Source: Synechococcus sp. UW140
GTDB taxonomy: Bacteria > Cyanobacteriota > Cyanobacteriia > PCC-6307 > Cyanobiaceae
Assembly: GCA_945861595.1 (NCBI GenBank)
Contig: CAMAVE010000016.1
Span: forward strand, 1 to 32,092
Reading direction: 5' to 3'
DNA length: 32,092 nucleotides
Below are positions 16,347-24,308 of the stretch, in pieces. The translations under genes were made by a program, and so were the position numbers. The notes beneath the pieces are model-generated. The model was not told where the DNA came from. It was given only the letters and a program-made list of their open reading frames with translations, and made no database searches. Every line of letters starts with the position of its first letter. Within the stretch, counting starts at the first letter, position 1.

Positions 16347-17255
16347 TCACCCCTGCAAAGGTGCGGCGCTGGCGTGATCGAGTTCTGGGGCGCCGTAGCT
16401 GGCCCCGGCCAGGGGCGAGCAGGCCGCGAGCCCGTCGATCAGGGGCTGCCGCAGGCCTGGGGCGCAGGCGATCAGACGCCCTTCGGCCAGATCGATCGGT
16501 CCGCCGTCGTAGGCGCACACGATTCCCCCCGCCTGCTCCACCAGCACCACACCGGCGGCCAGGTCCCAGGGGGAGAGGCCCCGCTCCCAGTAGCCATCGA
16601 GCCGGCCGGCGGCCACAAAGGCCAGATCCACGGCCGCCGCCCCGGGGCGACGTACGCCGCGGCTGCGATGGGTGAAGTAGGCGAATTCGGCGTAGTTGTT
16701 GTCCAGTCGCGTGTGCCGGTCGTAGGCGAAGCCCGTCACGAGCAGGGAGGAGCCCAGGTCCTGACAGGTACTCACCTGGATGGGCTGGTCGTTGCACCAG
16801 GCGCCTAGACCTGGCGCAGCCCAAAAGTGTTGCTGCAGGGCCGGCACGGCCAGGGCACCTAGCAGGGGCCGGCCCTGCCAGGTGAGGCCAATCGAGGTGG
16901 CAAAGAAGGGAAATCCATGGGCGAAGTTGGTGGTGCCATCGAGGGGATCCACGCACCAGGCCAGGTCCGATTGGCCCTCCTGCCAGCCGCTTTCTTCGGC
17001 CAGAACCCCGAACTCCGGAGTGTGGCGATGCAAGACCGCCAGCACGGCTGCCTCAGCCGCCTCATCCGCTTCGGTCACCAAATCGCCGGCGCGCCCCTTT
17101 TCGCGGATGCGCTCCAGATGGCCGAAGTGCTGCATCAGCCGTTCGGCGCCGGCGCTGGCCGCCTCCCTGGCGACGGCCACTAGGCGTCTGAGCTCGGCGG
17201 GGTCCAGGCCCGAGTCCCTCAAGCTGAGGTCGGAGCAGCGGTTGGGCTGGCTCAT
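16347..17255 (-). CDS. Inositol monophosphatase family protein
   Basis: A 302-residue member of the Mg-dependent IMPase/SuhB family. Metal-binding motifs are complete: DLVTEAD (58-64), AEES (86-89), DPLDGTTNF (103-111) and the late WD (230-231) in SPWDLAAG. The family dephosphorylates inositol phosphates, PAP, FBP or histidinol phosphate; because hisZ lies directly downstream, a histidinol-phosphatase role is possible, but this is inference. The start ATG overlaps the stop of the [2Fe-2S] ferredoxin gene as ATGA (17252-17255). The last 30 residues look variable. Confidence 0.9.
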   Translation of the reverse strand: MSQPNRCSDLSLRDSGLDPAELRRLVAVAREAASAGAERLMQHFGHLERIREKGRAGDLVTEADEAAEAAVLAVLHRHTPEFGVLAEESGWQEGQSDLAWCVDPLDGTTNFAHGFPFFATSIGLTWQGRPLLGALAVPALQQHFWAAPGLGAWCNDQPIQVSTCQDLGSSLLVTGFAYDRHTRLDNNYAEFAYFTHRSRGVRRPGAAAVDLAFVAAGRLDGYWERGLSPWDLAAGVVLVEQAGGIVCAYDGGPIDLAEGRLIACAPGLRQPLIDGLAACSPLAGASYGAPELDHASAAPLQG

Positions 17256-17620
17256 TCGTCATCGAGGGGCAGGCCGGCACGCACCTTGCCACGGCCAAAG
17301 AACCGGCCGAACTGCAGGTCGTACACCTCGTCTTCATCCTGGGTTTCCACCTCCAGGGGCCCGAGGGCGCGGGCGACACAGAGCAGTCCGTACCCCTTGC
17401 CGCGAAGGTCCTTGGAAAGCCCCAGGGATTCCCGCTGGTCAATGTCGCCGTTGATCACTCGCACGGCGCAGGCGGTGCAGCAGCCATTGCGGCAGCTGAA
17501 GGGCAACGGTTGGCCCTGGGCCTCGAAGCTGCGCAGGATGTAGTCGCCTTCGGGCACGTCCAGGCGGATGGTGCGCTGCTCCTGGCGCCAGTGCACCGTG
17601 ATCGGGAAATGCTGCGCCAT
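17252..17620 (-). CDS. Plant-type [2Fe-2S] ferredoxin
   Basis: A 122-residue ferredoxin with the plant-type cluster motif C-x4-C-x2-C-x29-C (Cys43, 48, 51, 81) in SCRNGCCTACAV and LLCVA. Compared with photosynthetic PetF, about 97 residues, it has a C-terminal extension of about 25 residues, rich in Asp and Arg, and an unusual second Cys (Cys47) beside the ligand. It is therefore probably a specialised ferredoxin rather than the main photosystem I acceptor. ATG 17620 fits the domain start; the frame is open to 17713, but that would run into the tRNA gene. Translationally coupled to the IMPase gene. Confidence 0.88.
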   Translation of the reverse strand: MAQHFPITVHWRQEQRTIRLDVPEGDYILRSFEAQGQPLPFSCRNGCCTACAVRVINGDIDQRESLGLSKDLRGKGYGLLCVARALGPLEVETQDEDEVYDLQFGRFFGRGKVRAGLPLDDE

Positions 17621-17680
17621 CAAGGGCCCTGGAGGGTGACTGCTACATTCTCCCAGTTGCCCCACCAGCCCCGTACTTAG

Positions 17681-17767
17681 GGAGAGGTGGCCGAGTGGTC
17701 GAAGGCGCAGCATTGGAAATGCTGTATAGGGGCAACTCTATCGAGGGTTCGAATCCCTCCCTCTCCG
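17681..17767 (+). tRNA. tRNA-Ser (anticodon GGA)
   Basis: An 87-base class II tRNA. The acceptor GGAGAGG pairs with CCTCTCC, followed by discriminator G; the D arm contains GTGGCCGAGTGGTCGAAGGC; the anticodon stem CAGCA/TGCTG encloses TTGGAAA with anticodon GGA at 17715-17717; there is a long variable arm, and the T loop is GGTTCGAATCC. GGA reads UCC and UCU serine codons. The 3' CCA is not encoded. Confidence 0.97.
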
Positions 17768-17770
17768 TTG

Positions 17771-17795
17771 AAAACCGGCGTAAGCCGGTTTTTTT
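17771..17795 (+). terminator. Rho-independent terminator of tRNA-Ser
   Basis: AAAACCGGC and GCCGGTTTT pair as a nine-base stem around a GTAA loop, followed by further T. It starts three bases after the tRNA and is the strongest terminator in the window. The A/T symmetry means it could also act on the other strand. Confidence 0.92.
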
Positions 17796-17922
17796 ATGGC
17801 TTTTTGATGGCTACTGGCTCAATCCCCAAATTCTGAGCTCGCCCAGCCGGTTAGCAGGACGGCCGTTTTGGCTGGGACTAGGGCTTGCGGGCCGTTAGTT
17901 TGGGCATTCCATGCGCGGATCC

Positions 17923-20298
17923 ATGGGGCGGATCGTTGGCATCGACTTGGGCACCACCAACTCCGTGGTGGCGGTGCTGGAGGGCGGCCGTCCCCAGGTG
18001 ATCGCCAGTGCCGAGGGCGGGCGCACGACTCCCTCGGTGCTCGGCTTTAACCGGGACCAGGACTTGCTGGTGGGGCAGCTGGCCCGCCGCCAGTTGGTGC
18101 TCAACCCGCGCAATACTTTTGCCAATCTCAAGCGCTACGTCGGCCGGCGTTGGGATGAATTGGAAGAGGGCAGCCTGGCGGTGCCCTACACGATCCGGGC
18201 CAATGACCAGGGCAACGTGCGGGTGGTGTGCCCGGCCACGGAACGGGAATACGCCCCCGAGGAATTGGTGGCCAGCCTGCTGCGCAAGTTGATTGATGAC
18301 GCGGCCACCTACCTCGGTGAGCCGGTGGAGGCGGCGGTGATCACCGTGCCGGCCTATTTCAACGATGCCCAGCGCCAGGCCACCCGCGACGCCGGGCGCC
18401 TGGCTGGCATCAGCGTCGAACGGATTCTCAACGAACCCACCGCCGCTGCCCTGGCCTACGGCTTCGATCGCAGTGCCGTCAAACGGGTGCTGGTGTTTGA
18501 CCTGGGGGGCGGCACCTTCGATGTCTCGGTGTTGCGGATCGCCAATGGCGTCTTTGACGTCAAAGCCACCAGCGGTGACACCCAACTGGGTGGCAACGAT
18601 TGGGATCGTCGCATCGTCGATTGGTTGGCCGATGCCTTCCTGGCCCAACACCAGATCGACCTGCGCCGCGACCGCCAGGCCCTGCAGCGGCTCACCGAGG
18701 CGGCCGAAAAGGCCAAGCAGGAACTCTCCGGTGTGCAAAGCACGCCCATTTCCCTTCCCTTTATCGCCACCGCCGAAGCCGGGCCCCTCCACATCGAAAC
18801 CACCCTGGAGCGCCGCACCTTTGAAGGCCTCTGCGGCGACCTGCTCGATCGGCTGCTGCGGCCCGTGCAGCGAGCCCTGCGCGATTCCGGCCTGGCCGCT
18901 GAAGACATCGACGATGTGGTGCTAGTCGGCGGCAGCACCCGCATGCCGATGGTGCAGGCCATGGTGCGCACCCTGGTGCCCCTGGAGCCCTGCCAGTCGG
19001 TCAATCCCGATGAGGTGGTGGCCATCGGAGCCGCCGTGCAGGCCGGCATCCTCACCGGCGAATTGCGCGACCTGATGCTCAATGACGTCAGCCCCCTTTC
19101 CCTGGGTCTGGAAACGATCGGCGGGGTGATGAAGGTGCTGATTGCCCGTAATACGCCGATCCCGGTGCGCAAATCCGATGTGTTCTCCACCTCGGAAGCC
19201 AACCAAAACTCGGTGGAAATCCATGTGCTTCAGGGGGAGCGCCAGATGGCTGGCGACAACAAGTCCCTGGGCCGTTTCCGCCTGTCCGGCATTCCACCGG
19301 CCCCCCGGGGGGTACCCCAGGTGCAGGTGTCCTTTGACATCGACGCCAACGGCCTGCTGCAGGTGTCCGCCACTGACCGCACCACGGGCCGTCAACAGAG
19401 CGTCAGTATCCAGGGGGGCTCCAACCTCAGTGAGGAGGAGGTGCAGCGCCTGCTGGCCGAGGCCGAGCTGAAGGCCACGGAAGATCGGCGCAAACGCAGT
19501 GAGATCGACCGCCGCAACCGCGCCCAAACCCTTGTGGCCCAGGCGGAGCGGCGCTTGAGGGATGCCGCCCTGGAACTGGGCCCCTACGGAGCCGATCGCC
19601 AGCAACGCGCGGTGGAACAGGCGCTGCGCCAGGTGCAGGACCTGCTCGCCGCGGGCGACTTGGCCGAGCTGGAGGTGGCCGTGAGTGAGCTGCAAGAGGC
19701 CCTCTATGGCCTCAATCGCCGGCTCACGAGCGAGCGACGCAGTGAGGCGGGTGGTCCCCTCCAGGGCCTCAAGAACACCCTGGGCTCCCTCAAGGATGAG
19801 TTGTTCGCCGACGATGAATGGGATGACTGGGACCGGGGCGGTAGCCGCCGCGGCCTTCAAGATCCTTGGCGCGATGGCCTGTCCCGCCAGGGAACCTGGG
19901 ACCAGCCCAGCTGGGGCGGCAATGGCGCCCTCGGGGGCTCCGGCTATGGGAACTCTGGCTATGGACCCTCCAGGGCCGATGCCCGCGATCGTGTCGAGCC
20001 CAGGGCGGACTGGAACCAGGACCGGGACCAGTACCGGGATCGCGATCGCGCCTTTGATCGGGGGGCCGATCCAGTCAACGAGCCATTCGGGAATCGCCCT
20101 GGGAATTGGTCCCAAGAGCGCTGGGACCAACGGCAAGCGGACCGTCCGCCGGCCAGACCTTTCGCCCCCGATCCCGACCGGGATCTTGACCCCTATGCCG
20201 GCGAAGGCGGCGCCAATCCCTCCTATGGACCGCGTCGGGGTGGGCCGTCAACGGCCCGGCCTCGCCCGCCCCAGGACGATCCCTGGGCAGAGGTCTGA
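17923..20298 (+). CDS. dnaK: Hsp70 chaperone with long C-terminal tail (DnaK3-like)
   Basis: A 791-residue Hsp70. The ATPase domain (about 1-370) has GIDLGTTNS at the start, NEPTAAALAYG (about 165) and VLVGGSTRMP; the substrate domain follows to about 500, then a helical lid. From about residue 610 a tail of about 180 residues is low complexity, rich in Gly, Asp, Arg, Pro, with alternating Asp-Arg stretches (DRDQYRDRDRAFDRG) and no EEVD- or DKK-type end. A tail of this kind and a dnaJ gene 5 bp downstream match the cyanobacterial DnaK3 type (sll1932-sll1933 in Synechocystis), reported to be thylakoid-associated. ATG 17923 gives the usual start at GRIVGIDLG; ATG 17911 adds four residues. Confidence 0.93.
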   Translation: MGRIVGIDLGTTNSVVAVLEGGRPQVIASAEGGRTTPSVLGFNRDQDLLVGQLARRQLVLNPRNTFANLKRYVGRRWDELEEGSLAVPYTIRANDQGNVRVVCPATEREYAPEELVASLLRKLIDDAATYLGEPVEAAVITVPAYFNDAQRQATRDAGRLAGISVERILNEPTAAALAYGFDRSAVKRVLVFDLGGGTFDVSVLRIANGVFDVKATSGDTQLGGNDWDRRIVDWLADAFLAQHQIDLRRDRQALQRLTEAAEKAKQELSGVQSTPISLPFIATAEAGPLHIETTLERRTFEGLCGDLLDRLLRPVQRALRDSGLAAEDIDDVVLVGGSTRMPMVQAMVRTLVPLEPCQSVNPDEVVAIGAAVQAGILTGELRDLMLNDVSPLSLGLETIGGVMKVLIARNTPIPVRKSDVFSTSEANQNSVEIHVLQGERQMAGDNKSLGRFRLSGIPPAPRGVPQVQVSFDIDANGLLQVSATDRTTGRQQSVSIQGGSNLSEEEVQRLLAEAELKATEDRRKRSEIDRRNRAQTLVAQAERRLRDAALELGPYGADRQQRAVEQALRQVQDLLAAGDLAELEVAVSELQEALYGLNRRLTSERRSEAGGPLQGLKNTLGSLKDELFADDEWDDWDRGGSRRGLQDPWRDGLSRQGTWDQPSWGGNGALGGSGYGNSGYGPSRADARDRVEPRADWNQDRDQYRDRDRAFDRGADPVNEPFGNRPGNWSQERWDQRQADRPPARPFAPDPDRDLDPYAGEGGANPSYGPRRGGPSTARPRPPQDDPWAEV

Positions 20299-20303
20299 GG
20301 CCC

Positions 20304-21254
20304 GTGCTCGATAACCCGCCCCAGAGCGCCGATCCCTGGGCCGTACTGGGCCTTGAGCCCGGCGCCGATGCCGCGAGCTTGAAGCGGGCCTTCCGCCAGC
20401 AGGCCCGCCTCTGGCACCCAGACCTCAACGGCAACGACCCCGTGGCCGAGGAGCGCTTCAAGGCGGTGAACGCTGCCTACGCAATCCTCAGCGACCCCAG
20501 TAGACGCCAGGCCTGGGAACGGGGCTTTGGAGGCAGCAACAGCGCTCCAGTTGATCGTTTTGCCAATGGTTTTCCCGACTTTGACGACTACCTCGATGTC
20601 CTTTTTGGACGGCGCCAGGTCCAGTCCGACCCTGGATCTGGGCTAGGGCCCGAACCCGAGGCTGGGCCCGATGCCGAGACGGCGGAGTCCCCAGCCCAGG
20701 CCCCTCGCCGGGGCTGGGGGGTGACCCCCTCTCCACCACCGCCGGCGCCGGTGGTGGCCAGTGTGGATGCGGAAACGGTGGTGGAACTCACGCCGGAACA
20801 GGCCCTCAGCGGCGATCGCATTGAACTGGAGCTGGCGGATGGCACGGTGCTGGAAACCTGGACGCCCCCCCTGGCTGGCGATGGCTGGCGCCTGCGCCTG
20901 GCCGGGGTAGTCGCCGGCGGCGGCGACCATTTTTTGCACCTGCGCGTTCGCACCGAGGAGGGCCTGCGCATCGATGGCCTGCGGGTGCTGTTTCAGCTCG
21001 ATCTGGCCCCTGCCGATGCGGTATTGGGCTGCCGGGTGGCGGTGCCAACCCTGGAGGGGCCGGTGCAACTGAGGGTGCCGGCTGGATCTTCCAGTGGCCG
21101 CTTGTTGCGATTACGGGGCCGGGGGTTGGAATGGGGCCACCAGCGGGGTGACCAGCTGGTGGAGATCCGGGTCGTGGTGCCCGATGAGCTCACTGAGGCG
21201 GAGGAAGCTCTCTATCGGCGCCTGCAACAGCTCGCCAGCGAAGCCGAGGACTAG
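20304..21254 (+). CDS. dnaJ: DnaJ-type co-chaperone without zinc finger
   Basis: A 316-residue J-domain protein that should stimulate the ATPase of the Hsp70 encoded just upstream. The J domain (about 8-75) has the invariant HPD (38-40) in LWHPDLNGNDPVAEERFKAV. A Pro/Glu/Ala linker (about 100-150) replaces the Gly/Phe region, and no CxxCxGxG zinc repeats are present. The C-terminal part (about 155-310) is a DnaJ_C-like beta sandwich pair with VELTPEQALSGDRIELEL and GRLLRLRGRGLEWGHQRGDQLVEIRVVVP. The GTG start is 5 bp after dnaK, so the two are surely co-transcribed. Confidence 0.93.
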   Translation: MLDNPPQSADPWAVLGLEPGADAASLKRAFRQQARLWHPDLNGNDPVAEERFKAVNAAYAILSDPSRRQAWERGFGGSNSAPVDRFANGFPDFDDYLDVLFGRRQVQSDPGSGLGPEPEAGPDAETAESPAQAPRRGWGVTPSPPPPAPVVASVDAETVVELTPEQALSGDRIELELADGTVLETWTPPLAGDGWRLRLAGVVAGGGDHFLHLRVRTEEGLRIDGLRVLFQLDLAPADAVLGCRVAVPTLEGPVQLRVPAGSSSGRLLRLRGRGLEWGHQRGDQLVEIRVVVPDELTEAEEALYRRLQQLASEAED

Positions 21255-21311
21255 GGGAGGCCCGCACGGGCTGGTGAGACACTGAGGCCAAAGCCGCCAG
21301 ACCTGCCATCC

Positions 21312-21737
21312 ATGCCCGTGCACGTGCTCCTCTTTGATGCGGGCAGCGACGCCGAGGGCATCCACTCCCTGGAGGTGAACGGCACCACCTTGGTGCTGCT
21401 GTTCGAAGACCCCGATGACGCCGAACGCTACGCCGGCCTACTGGAAGCCCAGGATTTCCCGGTGCCGAGCGTCGAGGCGATCGATCGCGATGAGATCGAA
21501 TTGTTTTGTTCCCAGGCCGGCTACCAGGCCCAATTCGTGCCGGCGGGCTTCCTACCCCAGTCCGCCGAAGACCGGCTGTTGATCGCCCCACCGGAGCGAA
21601 ACATGGATGTTGCCAATTGGAAAGAGGAGCTCCAGGAGCAGGCGTTCGCCGGCTCCGCAGAGCCTGAGCCCCCTGAAGGCGGCGGCGCAAACGCCGAGCT
21701 CGAAGCCTTCCGCCGCCGCCTGGAGGGCCTGCTGTGA
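21312..21737 (+). CDS. DUF3110 protein
   Basis: A 141-residue protein of the DUF3110 family found in cyanobacteria and plastid-bearing plants. The typical core is seen: VHVLLFDAGSDAEGIHSL (3-20), VLLFEDPDDAERYAGLLEAQDFP (28-50), and VEAIDRDEIELFCSQAGY (54-71). The C-terminal 50 residues are Glu/Pro/Gly-rich with a final helix NAELEAFRRRLEGLL. No signal peptide or membrane span. The function is unknown; a small regulatory or assembly factor is possible. It lies 57 bp after dnaJ and overlaps murQ by GTGA. Confidence 0.85.
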   Translation: MPVHVLLFDAGSDAEGIHSLEVNGTTLVLLFEDPDDAERYAGLLEAQDFPVPSVEAIDRDEIELFCSQAGYQAQFVPAGFLPQSAEDRLLIAPPERNMDVANWKEELQEQAFAGSAEPEPPEGGGANAELEAFRRRLEGLL

Positions 21738-22669
21738 CAGGGTCAACCCTGCAGTTCCAAGGAGAGGACCGGGGCCACCTGCTCACCGAGCAGGCCAATT
21801 CCCTCAGCAGCGAGCTGGACCAGCTCGCCACCGCTGATCTAGTGCAGCTGTTCTGCGAGGAAGACCGCCGGCCCCAGGAGGCGGTGGCAGCAGCGGCCCT
21901 GGCCCTGGCGGCGGCGATTGACGCCATTGCCGAGCGTCTAGCCCAGGGGGGCCGGCTCTTCTATCTGGGGGCCGGCACCTCCGGCCGCCTGGGGGTGTTG
22001 GATGCGGCCGAATGTCCCCCCACGTTCTGTTCTCCACCTGAGTTGGTGCAGGGGGTGTTGGCTGGTGGGGCGGCGGCCCTACTGCGCAGCTCCGAGGGAC
22101 TTGAAGATCTCGAAGAGGCCGGTCAGGCCGATCTCGAAGCCCGGGGCTTCAGCGCCGCCGATGTGCTTGTCGGCATCGCGGCCGGCGGCACCACCCCCTA
22201 CGTCCATGGCGGCCTGGGGCACGCCCGCCGCCTGGGGGCCCTGGCGATTGCCTTGGCCTGCGTGCCCGCCGACCAGGTCCCCATGCCTGCCGACCTGGAG
22301 ATTCGCCTGATCACCGGGCCTGAGCTGCTCACCGGTTCCACCCGACTCAAGGCCGGTACGGCCACCAAGATGGCCCTCAATATCCTCTCGACCGGCGTGA
22401 TGGTGCGCCTGGGCAAGGTCTACGGCAACCGCATGGTGGATGTGGCGGTGACCAACAGCAAGTTGGAGGACCGGGCCCTACGCATCCTGGCCGACCTCGC
22501 TGGTATCGATCGGACCAGAGGGGCAGAACTGCTGGCCGAAACCGGAGGCTCGGTGAAGGTGGCCTTATTCATGGCCAAGACAGGCCTCTCTGCCGCTGAG
22601 GCCCGGGCCAGCCTCAGTCACCAGCAGCAGTCGCTGCGGGCTGCCTTGCAGGCGCATGGGGCCAGCTAA
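21734..22669 (+). CDS. murQ: N-acetylmuramic acid 6-phosphate etherase
   Basis: A 311-residue sugar-isomerase-fold enzyme that cleaves the lactyl ether of MurNAc-6-phosphate in cell-wall recycling. The family signature LGAGTSGRLGVLDAAECPPTF (78-98) includes catalytic Glu93, and GIAAGGTTPYV and NILSTGVMVRLGKVYGNRMVDV are also typical. The GTG start overlaps the DUF3110 stop as GTGA, a sign of translational coupling. No MurNAc transporter or anhydro-MurNAc kinase is near, so the source of its substrate is not visible here. Confidence 0.95.
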   Translation: MTGSTLQFQGEDRGHLLTEQANSLSSELDQLATADLVQLFCEEDRRPQEAVAAAALALAAAIDAIAERLAQGGRLFYLGAGTSGRLGVLDAAECPPTFCSPPELVQGVLAGGAAALLRSSEGLEDLEEAGQADLEARGFSAADVLVGIAAGGTTPYVHGGLGHARRLGALAIALACVPADQVPMPADLEIRLITGPELLTGSTRLKAGTATKMALNILSTGVMVRLGKVYGNRMVDVAVTNSKLEDRALRILADLAGIDRTRGAELLAETGGSVKVALFMAKTGLSAAEARASLSHQQQSLRAALQAHGAS

Positions 22670-22697
22670 GGGGCGAGATGGTGTCCCAACGGCTCCA

Positions 22698-22743
22698 AGC
22701 CCCGCCCCTTACTGGGCAACGTTTTCAGCGAAAACGAGGGGCT
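22698..22743. terminator. Possible bidirectional terminator between murQ and mtnP
   Basis: In the gap between two convergent genes, a perfect hairpin CGTTTTC-AGC-GAAAACG (22720-22736) sits inside an outer pairing of AGCCCC (22698-22703) with GGGGCT (22738-22743). No long T run follows, but position and symmetry suit termination from both sides. Confidence 0.4.
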
Positions 22744-22747
22744 GGTT

Positions 22748-23695
22748 TCAGCAATTTGGGGCCTTAAGGGCTTCGTTAGCCCCGTTCTGCCAGGGTCCCC
22801 AATAGGGGGCCGTGAACAGATCCAGACGGCTGCGGGTCTCCGCTGGCACGAAGTCCTTGGGGGTCATCAGTGCGTGCTGCAGGGCCGTATGGGCGGGGCT
22901 GGCGGGGCGCGCTTGGGCAATTTGTTCGCTGGCCCTGGCCAGGATCGCCTGGGCCAACTGGGCATTGGCCTGCAGGTTGGCGATCACCATCTCCACCGTG
23001 ACGCTGTCGTGGTCCTGGTGCCAGCAGTCGTAGTCGGTGGCCATGGCCAGGGTGGCGTAGGCAATCTCGGCCTCGCGGGCTAGCCGTGCTTCGGCGTGGT
23101 TCGTCATGCCAATCACGCTGCAGTCCCAGCTGCGATAGAGGTTCGATTCGGCCCGGCTCGAGAAGGCCGGGCCCTCCATGCAGAGGTAGGTGCCGCCGCG
23201 GTGCAGCCGGCGGCCCTCGGGCATCAGGCCCGCGGCGGTGCCGGCCAGCATCTCGCTGAGCTGGGCACAGAAGGGATCGGCGAAGCTGACATGGGCGACG
23301 GCCCCCTGGCCGAAGAAGCTGATCGGCCGCTGGTGGGTGCGGTCAATGAATTGGTCAGGCACGACCATGTCCAGGGGACGCACTTCCTCACGCAGGGAGC
23401 CGACGGCCGAACAGGAGAGGATCCAGCGCACGCCCAGGGAGCGCAGGGCCCAGATGTTGGCTCGGTAGGGAACCTCCGTGGGCAGATAGGTGTGGTGACG
23501 GCCATGGCGGGCCAGGAAGACCACCTCCATGCCGCCAAGGCGGCCCAGGCGCAGGGCATCGGAGGGGGCCCCAAAGGGGGTGTCCACCACCAGCTCCTCC
23601 ACCACTTCCAGGCCTTCCATGGCATAGAGGCCACTGCCACCGAGAACGCCGAGACGGGCGCAGCTGAGGTCGGGGCCGGGGGAGGGGCTCGTCAC
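22748..23695 (-). CDS. mtnP: 5'-Methylthioadenosine phosphorylase
   Basis: A 315-residue purine nucleoside phosphorylase-family enzyme that splits methylthioadenosine to adenine and methylthioribose-1-phosphate, a step of polyamine/methionine salvage. Signature parts: [11 protein letters not shown] (17-27), [21 protein letters not shown] (about 59-79), [16 protein letters not shown] and [31 protein letters not shown]. The NHAEA form replaces the usual N-x-PEA of many MTAPs, a small change near the substrate loop. The start is GTG at 23695. No other methionine-salvage genes are nearby. Purine nucleoside phosphorylase is the main alternative, but DYDCWH favours MTAP. Confidence 0.9.
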   Translation of the reverse strand: MTSPSPGPDLSCARLGVLGGSGLYAMEGLEVVEELVVDTPFGAPSDALRLGRLGGMEVVFLARHGRHHTYLPTEVPYRANIWALRSLGVRWILSCSAVGSLREEVRPLDMVVPDQFIDRTHQRPISFFGQGAVAHVSFADPFCAQLSEMLAGTAAGLMPEGRRLHRGGTYLCMEGPAFSSRAESNLYRSWDCSVIGMTNHAEARLAREAEIAYATLAMATDYDCWHQDHDSVTVEMVIANLQANAQLAQAILARASEQIAQARPASPAHTALQHALMTPKDFVPAETRSRLDLFTAPYWGPWQNGANEALKAPNC

Positions 23696-23808
23696 GGCGT
23701 CGGCAAGGGGGGTGGAACCGTTCTACCGAAGCGCAGGTCTGCCCCAGCCCTGCGGCATCACGCCCCGAACGGCGCAAAGCCCATACTGGAGAGGTTTGCA
23801 AAGCATCC

Positions 23809-24249
23809 GTGACCAAGGCCCTGATGGAGACCGAGGCAGGCACCCTCGAGATCGAGCTGTTCGATGCTGATGCCCCCGCCACTGTGGCCAATTTCGTCAA
23901 GTTGGCCCAAGAGGGCTTCTACGACGGTCTCGCCTTCCACCGGGTCATCGACGGCTTCATGGCCCAGGGCGGCTGCCCCAACACCCGCGAAGGCGCCAAG
24001 GGCATGGCCGGCACCGGTGGCCCTGGCTACATGATTCCCTGCGAAATCAACAGCCGTAAGCACCAGGACGGCACCCTGTCCATGGCCCACGCCGGTAAGA
24101 ACACCGGTGGTAGCCAATTCTTCCTGTGCCATGCCGCCCAGCCCCACCTCGATGGGGTCCACACGGTGTTTGGCCAGGCCACCAACCTCGATGTGGTGCT
24201 GGCGATTCGCAAGGGAACCCGGATCACCAAACTGTCGATCCTTCCCTGA
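23809..24249 (+). CDS. Cyclophilin-type peptidyl-prolyl isomerase
   Basis: A 146-residue single-domain cyclophilin without signal peptide, hence cytoplasmic. It speeds cis-trans isomerisation of prolyl bonds during folding. Key segments: [16 protein letters not shown] (catalytic Arg in HRV), [18 protein letters not shown] and the [11 protein letters not shown] loop. GTG 23809 is the likely start; the ATG five codons later (METEAGTL) is the alternative. The stop codon lies within a tandem 17-bp duplication (24237-24268). Confidence 0.93.
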   Translation: MTKALMETEAGTLEIELFDADAPATVANFVKLAQEGFYDGLAFHRVIDGFMAQGGCPNTREGAKGMAGTGGPGYMIPCEINSRKHQDGTLSMAHAGKNTGGSQFFLCHAAQPHLDGVHTVFGQATNLDVVLAIRKGTRITKLSILP

Positions 24250-24268
24250 TCAGGATCCTTCCCTGATC
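24237..24268. repeat. Short tandem duplication across the cyclophilin stop codon
   Basis: GATCCTTCCCTGATC occurs at 24237-24251 and again at 24254-24268, a 17-bp period. The first copy contains the stop TGA; the second repeats it just downstream. The same bases also form a GATCAGG/CCTGATC hairpin (24248-24268), which may help end transcription between two convergent genes. Confidence 0.7.
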
Positions 24269-24308
24269 TCCATCGGGCTCTGATCGCCGTAAGGCTCGCC
24301 GCCCGCCG

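Noticed and set aside
4336-20819. GCGATCGC octamers as a possible regulatory array
   Set aside because: These match HIP1, a scattered palindrome common in cyanobacterial genomes; they are isolated and inside genes.
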